From an uncultured bacterium (GTDB lineage: Bacteria; Cyanobacteriota; Vampirovibrionia; Gastranaerophilales; Gastranaerophilaceae), in contig USFB01000060.1 in NCBI GenBank assembly GCA_900553895.1, positions 1-5,106 of the forward strand: a stretch of 5,106 bases of DNA. The letters run 5' to 3'. Both the position numbers and the translations under genes were made by a program. Below, piece after piece: positions 1 to 4,596 of this stretch. Within the stretch, counting starts at the first letter, position 1; each line of letters starts with the position of its first letter. The notes beneath the pieces are model-generated. The model was not told where the DNA came from. It made no database searches and worked only from the letters and a program-made list of their open reading frames with translations.

Positions 1-55
1 TGTTTTACCGTCTTTTCCTTTGATTCGCTTTGTGATAGCAATAGTTATGTCGGTG
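1..55. repeat. Terminal redundancy, left copy (circular molecule junction)
   Basis: Bases 1-55 are identical to bases 5052-5106 and in the same orientation. Exact redundancy of 55 bases at both contig ends is what a de Bruijn assembler with an odd k-mer leaves on a circular molecule. The rep reading frame continues without a stop across the join, which supports true circularity. The non-redundant unit is 5051 bp. Confidence 0.95.
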
Positions 56-684
56 TTTTCATTTATTTCCTTGATGTCTTTGCTCAAAATCTTATCATTA
101 AAACGATTAAAGGTTTTATAATAATCTTTGGTGCACCCTAATTTATTACGCAATACATCTACATCATAAGTTATATAACCTTGACCTAGGTATGATTTCA
201 TCAATTCATAAAGTACTTGTGAGTGACTGGAATTTAAATTTAAATAATCGGTTAAATAATAAGAGGTGTAGCGACTTGATAAAGCCCTTAAATAAGGGAT
301 AATTTCTGTATTCCATTCAGCTTCTATTTCTTGAGTATCTGCATAATAAGCAAGGTTCTTGAAAAAGGGCATAGACATTGTTCTTTGTGTAAATTCGCCG
401 TTCTCACGCTCATATTTTTCATCCCAAGTAAGCACACAAGTTTGATTAAATTTTGATAATTCATCACCGATGGTTTTGTATGCACTACCACCACGCCCTT
501 TGCGCTTTAACATATCAAGCAACTCATTTCGTGTAAGTGTGAATTTCATATCAATTTCATCTTCTACAAAGTTGCTCATTCTATTTGCAATTAGTGCGGC
601 AACAACTTGATTTTGAAGATAAGTACCATTACTTGTTTTGTTTTGTATTATTTCATTACTTTTTGTAATAAGGTCATTGTTCAT
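1..684 (-). CDS. rep: Rep_3/RepB-type plasmid replication initiator, N-terminal 228 codons (gene continues at 5051)
   Basis: Codons 1-228 of a 357-aa initiator; the remaining codons are at 5051-4662 because the circle is cut inside the gene. Initiators of this family bind iterons as monomers, melt the origin and recruit host helicase for theta replication, and usually repress their own promoter. ATG at 684 follows an AAGGGG Shine-Dalgarno (695-700) with 10-nt spacing. The translation has the two winged-helix layout: an N-terminal helix-rich domain (about residues 20-130, including LTRNELLDMLKRKG), then a segment around residues 150-165 ending SQVLYELMKSY, then the second domain with DVLRNKLGCTKDYYKTFNRF and DKILSKDIKEINENTDI, which match the Rep_3 pattern of an L-R-x-x-L motif followed by a VL-x-x-A/I-x-x-EIN motif. 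There is no internal stop. The gene overlaps the upstream DUF536-like gene by 11 bp, suggesting translational coupling. Family assignment is from motif recall. Confidence 0.93.
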   Translation of the reverse strand, partial: MNNDLITKSNEIIQNKTSNGTYLQNQVVAALIANRMSNFVEDEIDMKFTLTRNELLDMLKRKGRGGSAYKTIGDELSKFNQTCVLTWDEKYERENGEFTQRTMSMPFFKNLAYYADTQEIEAEWNTEIIPYLRALSSRYTSYYLTDYLNLNSSHSQVLYELMKSYLGQGYITYDVDVLRNKLGCTKDYYKTFNRFNDKILSKDIKEINENTDITIAITKRIKGKDGKT

Positions 685-1129
685 CAGCTTGTTGCCCCTT
701 TCTAAATAATTTAGACCAAAAGCCTTGTTTTGTTGTTTCTGTTTCAGCTTTTTCTGCTAGTAGCTGTGTTTGTATTGTTCCTGCGTGTAATGCCTGACTT
801 TGAGTTGCCATATCTGAAAGTCTACGGTTTTCTTCTTGATAATAGGCAATTTGCTTGTCTTTTTCTTCCAACTGTAACTGCAAAGTCTTTACAATATCAT
901 AAAGTAAATCACTATCTTGATTTACAAACTTACTTTGCGATTGTACTTGATTGTTGTTTTGAAATGCTGATTTTACAAGGCTTGCTTGGCTTTCATTTAA
1001 CACAAACCTATTGTTTTTCTTTGCTAAGTTACTTTGCAAACCTAGCTTTTTGATTTTATCAGAAATGGCTTGCTTGCTTACGCCTACTTGCTCTGCAAGG
1101 TCTTTGATACTATATTCTTTATTTTCCAT
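674..1129 (-). CDS. HTH/coiled-coil replication-associated protein (DUF536-like)
   Basis: A 151-aa protein. The ATG at 1129 is chosen over the one at 1141 because GGAG (1136-1139) sits 6 nt before it, while nothing like a ribosome site precedes 1141. Counted from 1129, residues about 5-35 form a helix-turn-helix (IKDLAEQVGVSKQAISDKIK). Residues about 75-105 are a heptad-rich coiled coil (LLYDIVKTLQLQLEEKDKQI), and the C-terminus carries an aromatic/basic FWSKLFRK motif. This HTH + coiled coil + FWxxLF tail is the plan of DUF536/RepX-like proteins encoded beside repB on Firmicute theta plasmids; they are not essential for replication and have been linked to copy number or stability. It is the first gene after promoter 1185-1214 and ends in TGA 11 bp inside rep, so both are one operon. 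In the plasmids I know the DUF536 gene usually follows rep; here it precedes it. Exact function unknown. Confidence 0.85.
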   Translation of the reverse strand: MENKEYSIKDLAEQVGVSKQAISDKIKKLGLQSNLAKKNNRFVLNESQASLVKSAFQNNNQVQSQSKFVNQDSDLLYDIVKTLQLQLEEKDKQIAYYQEENRRLSDMATQSQALHAGTIQTQLLAEKAETETTKQGFWSKLFRKGQQADEQ

Positions 1130-1144
1130 TCTTTTCTCCATTCT

Positions 1145-1158
1145 GGTATAGAAATACC
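1145..1158. promoter_or_regulatory. Operator-like inverted repeat in the rep operon leader
   Basis: GGTAT (1145-1149) and ATACC (1154-1158) form a perfect 5-bp inverted repeat around a 4-nt spacer, just ahead of the ribosome site of the DUF536-like gene and downstream of promoter 1185-1214. It could be an autorepression operator or a small leader hairpin. Its minus-strand core TATTTCTATAC recurs exactly on the plus strand at 1408-1418. Confidence 0.4.
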
Positions 1159-1184
1159 GTGCGACAAATTACTCAATTTTTTTT

Positions 1185-1214
1185 AGTATAACGCACAAGA
1201 TCAAATTTTGTCAA
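1185..1214 (-). promoter_or_regulatory. Promoter of the DUF536-like/rep operon
   Basis: On the minus strand TTGACA (1209-1214, perfect -35) is followed after 18 bp by TATACT (1185-1190, five of six). Transcription would begin near 1178, leaving a leader of about 50 nt. The -35 is flanked upstream by AGGGGTAT, which resembles the GGGGTGGTAT core of the origin repeats, so Rep binding could occlude the promoter; that link is inference. Confidence 0.8.
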
Positions 1215-1250
1215 TACCCCTAAAAAACTTTTTCATAGGTAGTAAAAAAA

Positions 1251-1284
1251 TGGGGTGGTATGTTCGTCATATTTGGGGTGGTAT
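1251..1284 (+). repeat. Iteron-like direct repeat pair, GGGGTGGTAT family
   Basis: Two exact 11-mers TGGGGTGGTAT start at 1251 and 1274. The 23-bp period fits about two helical turns. A related inverted core (CCACCCC) occurs at 1369-1375, and a truncated one (TACCCC) lies beside the -35 of the rep operon promoter. They are candidate Rep-binding sites. Confidence 0.55.
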
Positions 1285-1323
1285 ATCTCTTGAAGCATAG
1301 TATTCAAGCCACTTTCAAGACTT

Positions 1324-1367
1324 TTTAAATCCTTTTAAAAACATATATAAATCCTTATTAAAACTTG
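1324..1367 (+). repeat. Iteron-like direct repeat pair, TAAATCCTT family
   Basis: Two 22-bp units (1324-1345 and 1346-1367) share an exact TAAATCCTT core and most of the following A/T-rich bases through AAAAC. The exact 22-bp phasing argues against a chance AT-rich match. They may be Rep iterons or part of the DNA-unwinding element. Confidence 0.55.
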
Positions 1368-1423
1368 TCCACCCCTTACAGCAATAACGGTTTTACAAAA
1401 TTTTTACTATTTCTATACAAAGG

Positions 1424-1454
1424 AAAAACCACCAAAATTATAATGGTGGTTTTT
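1424..1454. terminator. Bidirectional intrinsic terminator after the relaxase gene
   Basis: AAAAACCACCA (1424-1434) and TGGTGGTTTTT (1444-1454) form an 11-bp perfect stem with a 9-nt loop. Each strand carries a T run at its 3' side. On the minus strand it lies 25 bp after the relaxase stop and shields the origin from mob transcription. Confidence 0.85.
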
Positions 1455-1479
1455 GTTCTTTCTACACTCCAAGTCTTTA

Positions 1480-2823
1480 TTAAAAGCCCATATCTTCAAA
1501 ATCGTCTTCGATACCGATACTATGATAATCTTTTTCCTTAAAATCATTGATTTTATTTGTATCTATACCGTTTTCGAGTAATTTTTCGGCTAAATCTAGT
1601 ATAAACTCCTTTATATTCTCTAATAGTACTTTCATAGCCTCATATACAATATCAGCAACAGATTTTGCCTGCACAGCTTTTGGTTTATTTGGAATCGGAT
1701 CAACCTCAAAATTGTATTTTTTTATAAGTTCATTCACTTTTTTACTTGCATAATCTACATCACTATACCTCAAATGGCTTTGTAATGATATATTTTGCTC
1801 CCAACTAGCGTTGCGTGATAACATTTGATAAGGACAATCCCACGAGTTGAATACTCTTACAATGTCTTTTTTTATTATTTTTTCAGTATTTAAAGCCTGA
1901 TTATATTCTTCGATTGCAGATAAAGCGTCAAATTTACAGTCTGAAAGGCTCTCAAATCGATTTTGAGCCGTTTTTTCATATAAAGGATATAATTCCTTGA
2001 ATTTTCCAAAAACTTCTTTTATTTCCTCATTCTGTGGTACATAGACCGTATTACTACCGATAATGTCACAAAAAACTTGCTTGGGTGTTTGACCTTTTAG
2101 GTTGTATTCCTTTTCGGTCATATCAAAATACTTGTTTATTTCAGTTACCAAAGTGTTGTATTCTGCAATATATTCTGCCTTAGGGTTATTTTTGCCGATA
2201 TGTTTAGTTGCAAAGTGTCTTGTTTTATCAAATGACGGCAAATTAAAACCGTTCTCAAAATGTTCTTTGTAATCCTTTACGAAACCCATATTGAAGAAAT
2301 CTTTTTTATTTGCAAAGTATTTTGTTCGACCTTTTTCAAGTATAGTGCCTTTTGGAACAACTTTTACTGCATCAGCTTTTTTGCATTTTTTTCCCTTGGC
2401 GTCATAATAGTATGTTCGAGGTGCTACTCTTTGCTCTATTGTTATAGGCTCAGGCAGTAATTCTCTTTCTGCATAAATCAGATGAGCGTGTAAATTGTTT
2501 TCCTTTGCTTTGTAGTGTATAGCACAAGCGCACTCTACACCATAGCGATTTTTGAAATCGTCGCAAAGTATTTTGCAAAGGTTGGTGGTGTCAACATTTT
2601 GTGGGAGTGCAATTATAAATTCCCTTGCTTCGACAGGTTTTTCATTTTTCTTTGCGTGTGATGTGATTTTAAATTGTTCTTGGTTTTCCTTGGCTAATTG
2701 ATTCCAAAAATTCATATCTTTTGAATTGTAAAAATCAACTATATTTTCTTGCCTTTTTGGGTTACTGATATAGTCAATTCTTCCCTTAACATTCGTTAAG
2801 TGTCTATTGCTAACATAGGACAT
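1480..2823 (-). CDS. MobA/MobL-type relaxase (MOBQ-like mobilisation nuclease)
   Basis: A 447-aa relaxase that would nick one strand at oriT, stay bound to the 5' end through a tyrosine, and lead the strand into a recipient using another element's conjugation pore. ATG at 2823 is preferred: AAGGTGG (2831-2837) lies 7 nt upstream; a GTG two codons earlier (2829) is a worse fit. Motifs in order, numbered from that ATG: candidate nucleophile Tyr18 in GRIDYISNPKRQ; REFIIALP at 67-74, matching the family's R-E-x-x-x-ALP strand; and the metal-binding histidines His103, His112 and His114 in HYKAKENNLHAHLIYAER, the classic NxHAH motif III. The N-terminal nuclease domain covers about residues 1-210. 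The C-terminal half is lysine/glutamate-rich and helical (amphipathic helix about 385-420), with no recognised primase or helicase motif, and ends in an acidic tail. No MobB/MobC accessory gene or coupling protein is present. A MOBL/pLS20-like subgroup is an alternative. Confidence 0.9.
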   Translation of the reverse strand: MSYVSNRHLTNVKGRIDYISNPKRQENIVDFYNSKDMNFWNQLAKENQEQFKITSHAKKNEKPVEAREFIIALPQNVDTTNLCKILCDDFKNRYGVECACAIHYKAKENNLHAHLIYAERELLPEPITIEQRVAPRTYYYDAKGKKCKKADAVKVVPKGTILEKGRTKYFANKKDFFNMGFVKDYKEHFENGFNLPSFDKTRHFATKHIGKNNPKAEYIAEYNTLVTEINKYFDMTEKEYNLKGQTPKQVFCDIIGSNTVYVPQNEEIKEVFGKFKELYPLYEKTAQNRFESLSDCKFDALSAIEEYNQALNTEKIIKKDIVRVFNSWDCPYQMLSRNASWEQNISLQSHLRYSDVDYASKKVNELIKKYNFEVDPIPNKPKAVQAKSVADIVYEAMKVLLENIKEFILDLAEKLLENGIDTNKINDFKEKDYHSIGIEDDFEDMGF

Positions 2824-2859
2824 ACTCACACCACCTTTTTCTTACTATTTTGTAAAAGC

Positions 2860-2888
2860 AGTATAGCATATTTTAGTATAATAATCAA
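2860..2888 (-). promoter_or_regulatory. Promoter of the relaxase gene
   Basis: Minus-strand TTGATT (2883-2888) is followed after 17 bp by TATACT (2860-2865). The AGTATA plus-strand core occurs again at 2875-2880 inside the spacer, so a 15-bp direct duplication spans the promoter and could serve relaxase autoregulation. The start site would be near 2853, about 30 nt before the ATG. Confidence 0.7.
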
Positions 2889-2893
2889 GCCCT

Positions 2894-2990
2894 CGGCGTT
2901 TGAGAGCGAAAAAAGTGTAATAGAACAATTCTGACGAATTGCACTATTACTTTTTTCGGTCTTGCAGACGGCATATTTTTGCCGAAGCAA
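2894..2990. other. Candidate oriT: tandem hairpins between the toxin and relaxase genes
   Basis: The non-coding gap upstream of the relaxase holds two adjacent secondary structures. The first pairs 2907-2923 with 2944-2958 (CGAAAAAAGT...AATAG against CTATTACTTTTTTCG, with a 2-nt bulge) and has an inner CAATT/AATTG stem around CTGACG. The second pairs TTGC + CGGCA (2962-2965, 2969-2973) with TGCCG + GCAA (2980-2984, 2987-2990). Relaxase genes of mobilisable plasmids commonly have oriT immediately upstream, with inverted repeats beside the nick. I cannot see a known nick consensus, and the first hairpin with its T run could equally be a bidirectional terminator. Confidence 0.45.
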
Positions 2991-2995
2991 AAATA

Positions 2996-3025
2996 AAAAC
3001 AGAACGGTCAACGCCGTTCTGTTTT
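2996..3025 (-). terminator. Intrinsic terminator of the toxin-antitoxin operon
   Basis: AAAACAGAACGG (2996-3007) and CCGTTCTGTTTT (3014-3025) form a perfect 12-bp stem with a 6-nt loop. On the minus strand the stem is followed by TTTTTATTTTTGC, a good U tract. It begins right after the yoeB stop codon (3027-3029). Confidence 0.88.
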
Positions 3026-3026
3026 G

Positions 3027-3287
3027 CTAATCTTCATAATGTCCTTTACAAGCGATTATCCAAAGGTCGCCATTACTACTCAAATTATAAACAAGCCTAT
3101 TTTCGTGGTCTATTCTTCTACTCCAAGCCTTTCTATGTTTTAGTGGCTCGGGTTTACCAATACCATTATTTAGACCGTTTCTTTCAATATCTTTCACAAG
3201 TTCATTTATTTTCTTTACTGTCTTTTTATCTTGTAGTTGCCAATAAAGATAGTCTTCCCAAGCTCTATCAGACCATACTTTATTCAT
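3027..3287 (-). CDS. yoeB: YoeB/Txe family toxin (RelE superfamily mRNA interferase)
   Basis: An 86-aa ribosome-dependent mRNA interferase that cleaves mRNA in the A site when freed from its antitoxin. It begins MNKVWSDRAWEDYLYWQ, the standard YoeB opening. The ATG at 3287 is chosen because GAGG (3294-3297) lies 6 nt upstream; the ATG at 3290 is too close. Residues expected for catalysis are present: Glu47 in KPEPLK, Arg64 in ENRLVY, and His83-Tyr84 in ACKGHY, which match E. coli Glu46, Arg65, His83 and Tyr84. The SRRIDHENRLVY core is typical of the family. The only oddity is two extra residues (ED) after the His-Tyr pair, where YoeB often ends. It overlaps the antitoxin gene by 8 bp and is transcribed with it. 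The toxin looks intact, so it should act as a plasmid addiction module. Confidence 0.95.
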   Translation of the reverse strand: MNKVWSDRAWEDYLYWQLQDKKTVKKINELVKDIERNGLNNGIGKPEPLKHRKAWSRRIDHENRLVYNLSSNGDLWIIACKGHYED

Positions 3288-3534
3288 CATCAACCTCGAT
3301 CAACTCGTGTACTTGACCTTTACCGTTTTCTAATTGTTCAATAGACATATCTATTTTTGCCAAATATTCTGCGTTTCGAGTTGCTTTCATTATTGCGTTA
3401 TATTGTTCAAGGCTCATAAGAACAACATTCTTTTCACCTTTTCTTGTTACAATTACAGTTTCGTGATTATCTGTTGCTTGGTCACAATAATCTTTTAATT
3501 TATTTCTAATAGTTGAATAATTTACTGCTAACAT
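3280..3534 (-). CDS. yefM: YefM-like antitoxin (Phd/YefM family)
   Basis: An 84-aa antitoxin that neutralises YoeB by direct binding and represses the operon. ATG at 3534 is preceded by GGAGG (3544-3548) with 9-nt spacing; the open frame's earlier GTG at 3543 lies inside that ribosome site. Residues 1-60 form the Phd/YefM DNA-binding fold (VNYSTIRNKLKDYCDQ, then TVIVTRKGEKNVVLMSLEQY). Residues about 60-84 are the acidic, flexible toxin-binding tail (SIEQLENGKGQVHELIEVDD). The gene order antitoxin then toxin and the 8-bp overlap are standard for this module. Its own promoter (3579-3608) and repeated sites between promoter and ATG indicate autoregulation. The antitoxin is expected to be proteolytically unstable, so plasmid loss would release YoeB; that last point is family knowledge. 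Confidence 0.94.
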   Translation of the reverse strand: MLAVNYSTIRNKLKDYCDQATDNHETVIVTRKGEKNVVLMSLEQYNAIMKATRNAEYLAKIDMSIEQLENGKGQVHELIEVDDE

Positions 3535-3555
3535 TAGAATCACCCTCCTTTTTAC

Positions 3556-3576
3556 TTGTTCAATATATTGTTCAAT
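3556..3576. promoter_or_regulatory. Operator-like repeats of the yefM-yoeB operon
   Basis: TTGTTCAAT occurs twice, at 3556-3564 and 3568-3576 (12 bp apart), and the two copies enclose the perfect palindrome CAATATATTG (3561-3570). The element straddles the predicted start site between the -10 and the antitoxin ribosome site, where a YefM dimer would block transcription. Binding is inferred. Confidence 0.5.
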
Positions 3577-3578
3577 TT

Positions 3579-3608
3579 ATTGTACCATTATTATTATATG
3601 CAAGTCAA
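3579..3608 (-). promoter_or_regulatory. Promoter of the yefM-yoeB operon
   Basis: Minus-strand TTGACT (3603-3608) lies 18 bp before TACAAT (3579-3584). The -10 is extended by TGG immediately upstream. This is a strong vegetative-type promoter with a start near 3572, leaving a leader of about 38 nt. Confidence 0.78.
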
Positions 3609-3622
3609 GGGTTTTTATTCAA

Positions 3623-3651
3623 AAAAATAAAAAAAGGACTATAAAAGTCCT
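3623..3651 (-). terminator. Strong intrinsic terminator at the end of the unexplained transcript
   Basis: AGGACT (3635-3640) and AGTCCT (3646-3651) form a 6-bp stem with a 5-nt loop. On the minus strand it is followed by TTTTTTTATTTTTTTG. No protein gene ends close upstream of it, so it most likely ends the candidate RNA starting near 3915. Confidence 0.8.
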
Positions 3652-3915
3652 GAAAAAATTTAGAGAAAAGTATTTTTACGCTGCAGCGTTATAATTCCTT
3701 TCCTCAATGTACGATTTTTATGTTGCTTAACCAACCTGTAAGACTAACTCTTACCCTGAGTTTTAAGTTATTATGGCAGTCGTACCTGCGTTTTTACTTT
3801 TTTCACTCCCTATTAAGTTGGTTGGGAACACCAACAACTATTTATATTTCGTTTAGTTGCATAGAAAGTAGCCGTTTTATAATGGTCTATTATGGCATTA
3901 AGACCGCTTTTTGTA
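3623..3915 (-). ncRNA. Candidate structured non-coding RNA, family unknown
   Basis: About 290 nt between an excellent promoter (3922-3950) and a strong terminator (3635-3651), with no credible coding frame on either strand. Visible hairpins in minus-strand order: GGTCT/AGACC near the 5' end, GTTGGT/ACCAAC around GTTCCCA, GCAG/CTGC, a perfect GTAAGA/TCTTAC stem, a long-range GTTGGTT/AACCAAC pairing (3817-3823 with 3729-3735), and the 12-bp palindrome ACGCTGCAGCGT (3678-3689). GC content is higher in these stems than around them. Very short frames exist (for example an 11-codon GTG frame near 3808 with GGGAG before it), but none convinces. It does not match RNase P, tmRNA, 6S or T-box signatures I know. 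It could be a regulatory RNA, an antisense controller or an RNA antitoxin. Confidence 0.5.
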
Positions 3916-3921
3916 ATTGAA

Positions 3922-3950
3922 ATTATATCAGATTCATTTTTTATTTGCAA
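3922..3950 (-). promoter_or_regulatory. Strong extended -10 promoter of the candidate ncRNA
   Basis: Minus-strand TTGCAA (3945-3950) lies 17 bp before a perfect TATAAT (3922-3927) that carries the extended TGA just upstream. Nothing coding with a ribosome site follows. A weaker upstream option, TTGACA (3983-3988) with TTCAAT (3961-3966), could add initiation. Confidence 0.75.
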
Positions 3951-4009
3951 GTACCTTTGAATTGAAATATAGAAAACCACCTTGTCAATAATAAACAAAT
4001 GATAAGCCG

Positions 4010-4031
4010 AAAAATGCACCTTGTTTGTGCA
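4010..4031 (-). terminator. Possible terminator after the small protein gene
   Basis: TGCAC (4015-4019) and GTGCA (4027-4031) form a 5-bp stem with a 7-nt loop, followed on the minus strand by TTTTT. It lies about 52 bp after the stop of the small gene. CACCTT/AAGGTG can form a competing stem across the same stretch. The stem is short, so efficiency is uncertain. Confidence 0.45.
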
Positions 4032-4083
4032 GTTTATGAAAAGGTGATTTTCACTATCTCAATAATAATAGACAAAAAATGAA

Positions 4084-4371
4084 TTATGAGTTGCGTTTTG
4101 AAACATCATAATATGCTTTTATGCAATCCTCAATATCATTCTCAATATAGAAATACCATTCTTTAATTACTTTCATAAACCATTTTGTATATGGCAGATT
4201 CATTCCTAAATAAAAAAATGGATCAGTATTGTCTAAATCAGAACTATCAAATATGCCTTTTTCAATTTCTGTAATATTATGCTTAGAAGTGTAGTTTCTT
4301 ATAATATCTAAACATTGCTTTTCAGTTATTTTATTTGCTTTTAACTTATCGGTATCAAAAACAAATTTCAT
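4084..4371 (-). CDS. Small protein of unknown family, candidate toxin of a type III-like system
   Basis: A 95-aa protein from the ATG at 4371 (MKFVFDTDKLKAN), or 104 aa from a TTG at 4398, which sits 9 nt after a strong GGGGAG (4408-4413). The ATG lacks a strong ribosome site, so the TTG start is a serious alternative. Charged, probably cytosolic: no signal peptide or membrane segment. It has alpha/beta character, with helices near residues 17-30 (EKQCLDIIRNYTSK) and an aromatic C-terminal half (PFFYLGMNL, KWFMKVIKEWYFYIE) ending in ENDIEDCIKAYYDV. I do not recognise the family with confidence; I have the impression of similar small Firmicute proteins that begin MKF and end in an EDCI-type helix, but cannot verify it. 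It follows three tandem 34-bp repeats and a hairpin terminator and has no promoter of its own, so it would be expressed by readthrough, as in ToxIN. At about 100 aa it is far shorter than ToxN/AbiQ (about 170-180 aa). Confidence 0.7.
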   Translation of the reverse strand: MKFVFDTDKLKANKITEKQCLDIIRNYTSKHNITEIEKGIFDSSDLDNTDPFFYLGMNLPYTKWFMKVIKEWYFYIENDIEDCIKAYYDVSKRNS

Positions 4372-4420
4372 TCTTAGAATTTCACTTGTACTATTCAATT
4401 TTATCAACTCCCCATAATAT

Positions 4421-4458
4421 ATACAAAAGCCACATTGTTTACAATGTGGCTTTTGTAT
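4421..4458 (-). terminator. Perfect hairpin between the repeat RNA and the small gene (attenuating terminator)
   Basis: Two 18-base arms (4421-4438 and 4441-4458) are perfectly complementary with only 2 bases between them. On the minus strand the top of the stem is GCCACATTGT/ACAATGTGGC, flanked by AAAA and TTTT, then GTATATAT. The T tract is short, so partial readthrough into the small gene is likely, as for the terminator between toxI and toxN. Confidence 0.82.
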
Positions 4459-4560
4459 CTTTAATCTTCCACTAAAGCAGGAACTCTCTCATCTTTGGTC
4501 TTCCACTAGAGCAGGAACTCTCTCATCTTTAATCTTCCACTAAAGTAGGAACTCTCTCAT
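4459..4560 (-). ncRNA. Three tandem 34-bp repeats, candidate type III-like RNA antitoxin
   Basis: Units at 4459-4492, 4493-4526 and 4527-4560 abut with no spacers. Unit 1 differs from unit 2 at three positions and from unit 3 at one. In transcript sense each reads AUGAGAGAGUUCCUGCUUU then AGUGGAAGAUUAAAG. UUCC can pair with GGAA while an upstream AGAG pairs with CUUU inside the loop, an H-type pseudoknot. Unit 2 has CUCU in place of CUUU, which keeps pairing with AGAG. A-rich AAAG linkers separate the pseudoknots, where type III toxins process their RNA. The array lies between a promoter (4597-4625) and a terminator (4421-4458) and ahead of a small gene. Three repeats of about 34 nt match the size of toxI in Bacillus thuringiensis and antiQ in Lactococcus. 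A centromere or iteron array is a weaker alternative. Confidence 0.7.
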
Positions 4561-4566
4561 CTTTTA

Positions 4567-4580
4567 GGTAATATGTTACC
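4567..4580. promoter_or_regulatory. Inverted repeat in the repeat-RNA leader
   Basis: GGTAA (4567-4571) and TTACC (4576-4580) form a 5-bp inverted repeat around TATG, between the predicted start site (near 4590) and the first 34-bp unit. It may be a 5' stabilising hairpin of the RNA or a small operator. Confidence 0.4.
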
Positions 4581-4596
4581 TTTCGTTAGTAAATCT

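Larger units (their letters stand above)
1215..1423. other. Candidate replication origin (oriV): AT-rich non-coding region with iteron-like repeats
   Basis: About 210 bp upstream of the rep operon with no ORF or RBS. It holds TGGGGTGGTAT twice (1251-1261 and 1274-1284, 23 bp apart) and TAAATCCTT twice (1326-1334 and 1348-1356, 22 bp apart, with the flanks also largely matching). An inverted CCACCCC core lies at 1369-1375, a CTTGAA/TTCAAG inverted repeat at 1289-1308, and a further TTCAAG at 1314-1319. The rest is strongly A+T-rich. Spacing of 22-23 bp is the usual iteron period of Rep_3 plasmids, and position upstream of rep is the usual oriV site. The copies are few and degenerate, so the exact iterons are uncertain. 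Confidence 0.65.

Noticed and set aside
730..1053. 107-aa plus-strand hydrophobic ORF
   Set aside because: Antisense shadow of the DUF536-like coiled-coil gene; leucine/phenylalanine richness reflects Gln/Lys/Glu codons read backwards.
2826..3011. 61-aa minus-strand ORF between toxin and relaxase
   Set aside because: It starts with TTG inside the toxin terminator, has no ribosome site, and overlaps hairpins and the relaxase promoter; its composition is unlike a conserved protein.
2894..3016. MITE or IS remnant suggested by the flanking 7-bp inverted repeat
   Set aside because: No target-site duplication seen, and the right end lies inside the toxin terminator stem; the short match is readily explained by overlap with functional hairpins.
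2939..3316. 125-aa plus-strand ORF
   Set aside because: Runs antisense through the well-supported YoeB toxin gene and its terminator; a shadow frame.
3720..3920. 66-aa plus-strand ORF over the candidate ncRNA
   Set aside because: No ribosome site or plus-strand promoter; hydrophobic composition is typical of a reverse-complement reading of AT-rich structured sequence.
3813..4019. 68-aa minus-strand ORF
   Set aside because: GTG start inside a terminator-like stem with no Shine-Dalgarno site; it overlies the strong promoter at 3922-3950. Probably chance.
4459..4560. CRISPR array
   Set aside because: The three 34-bp units are directly contiguous with no variable spacers, and there is no cas gene. 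The terminator and downstream gene fit an RNA antitoxin arrangement better.
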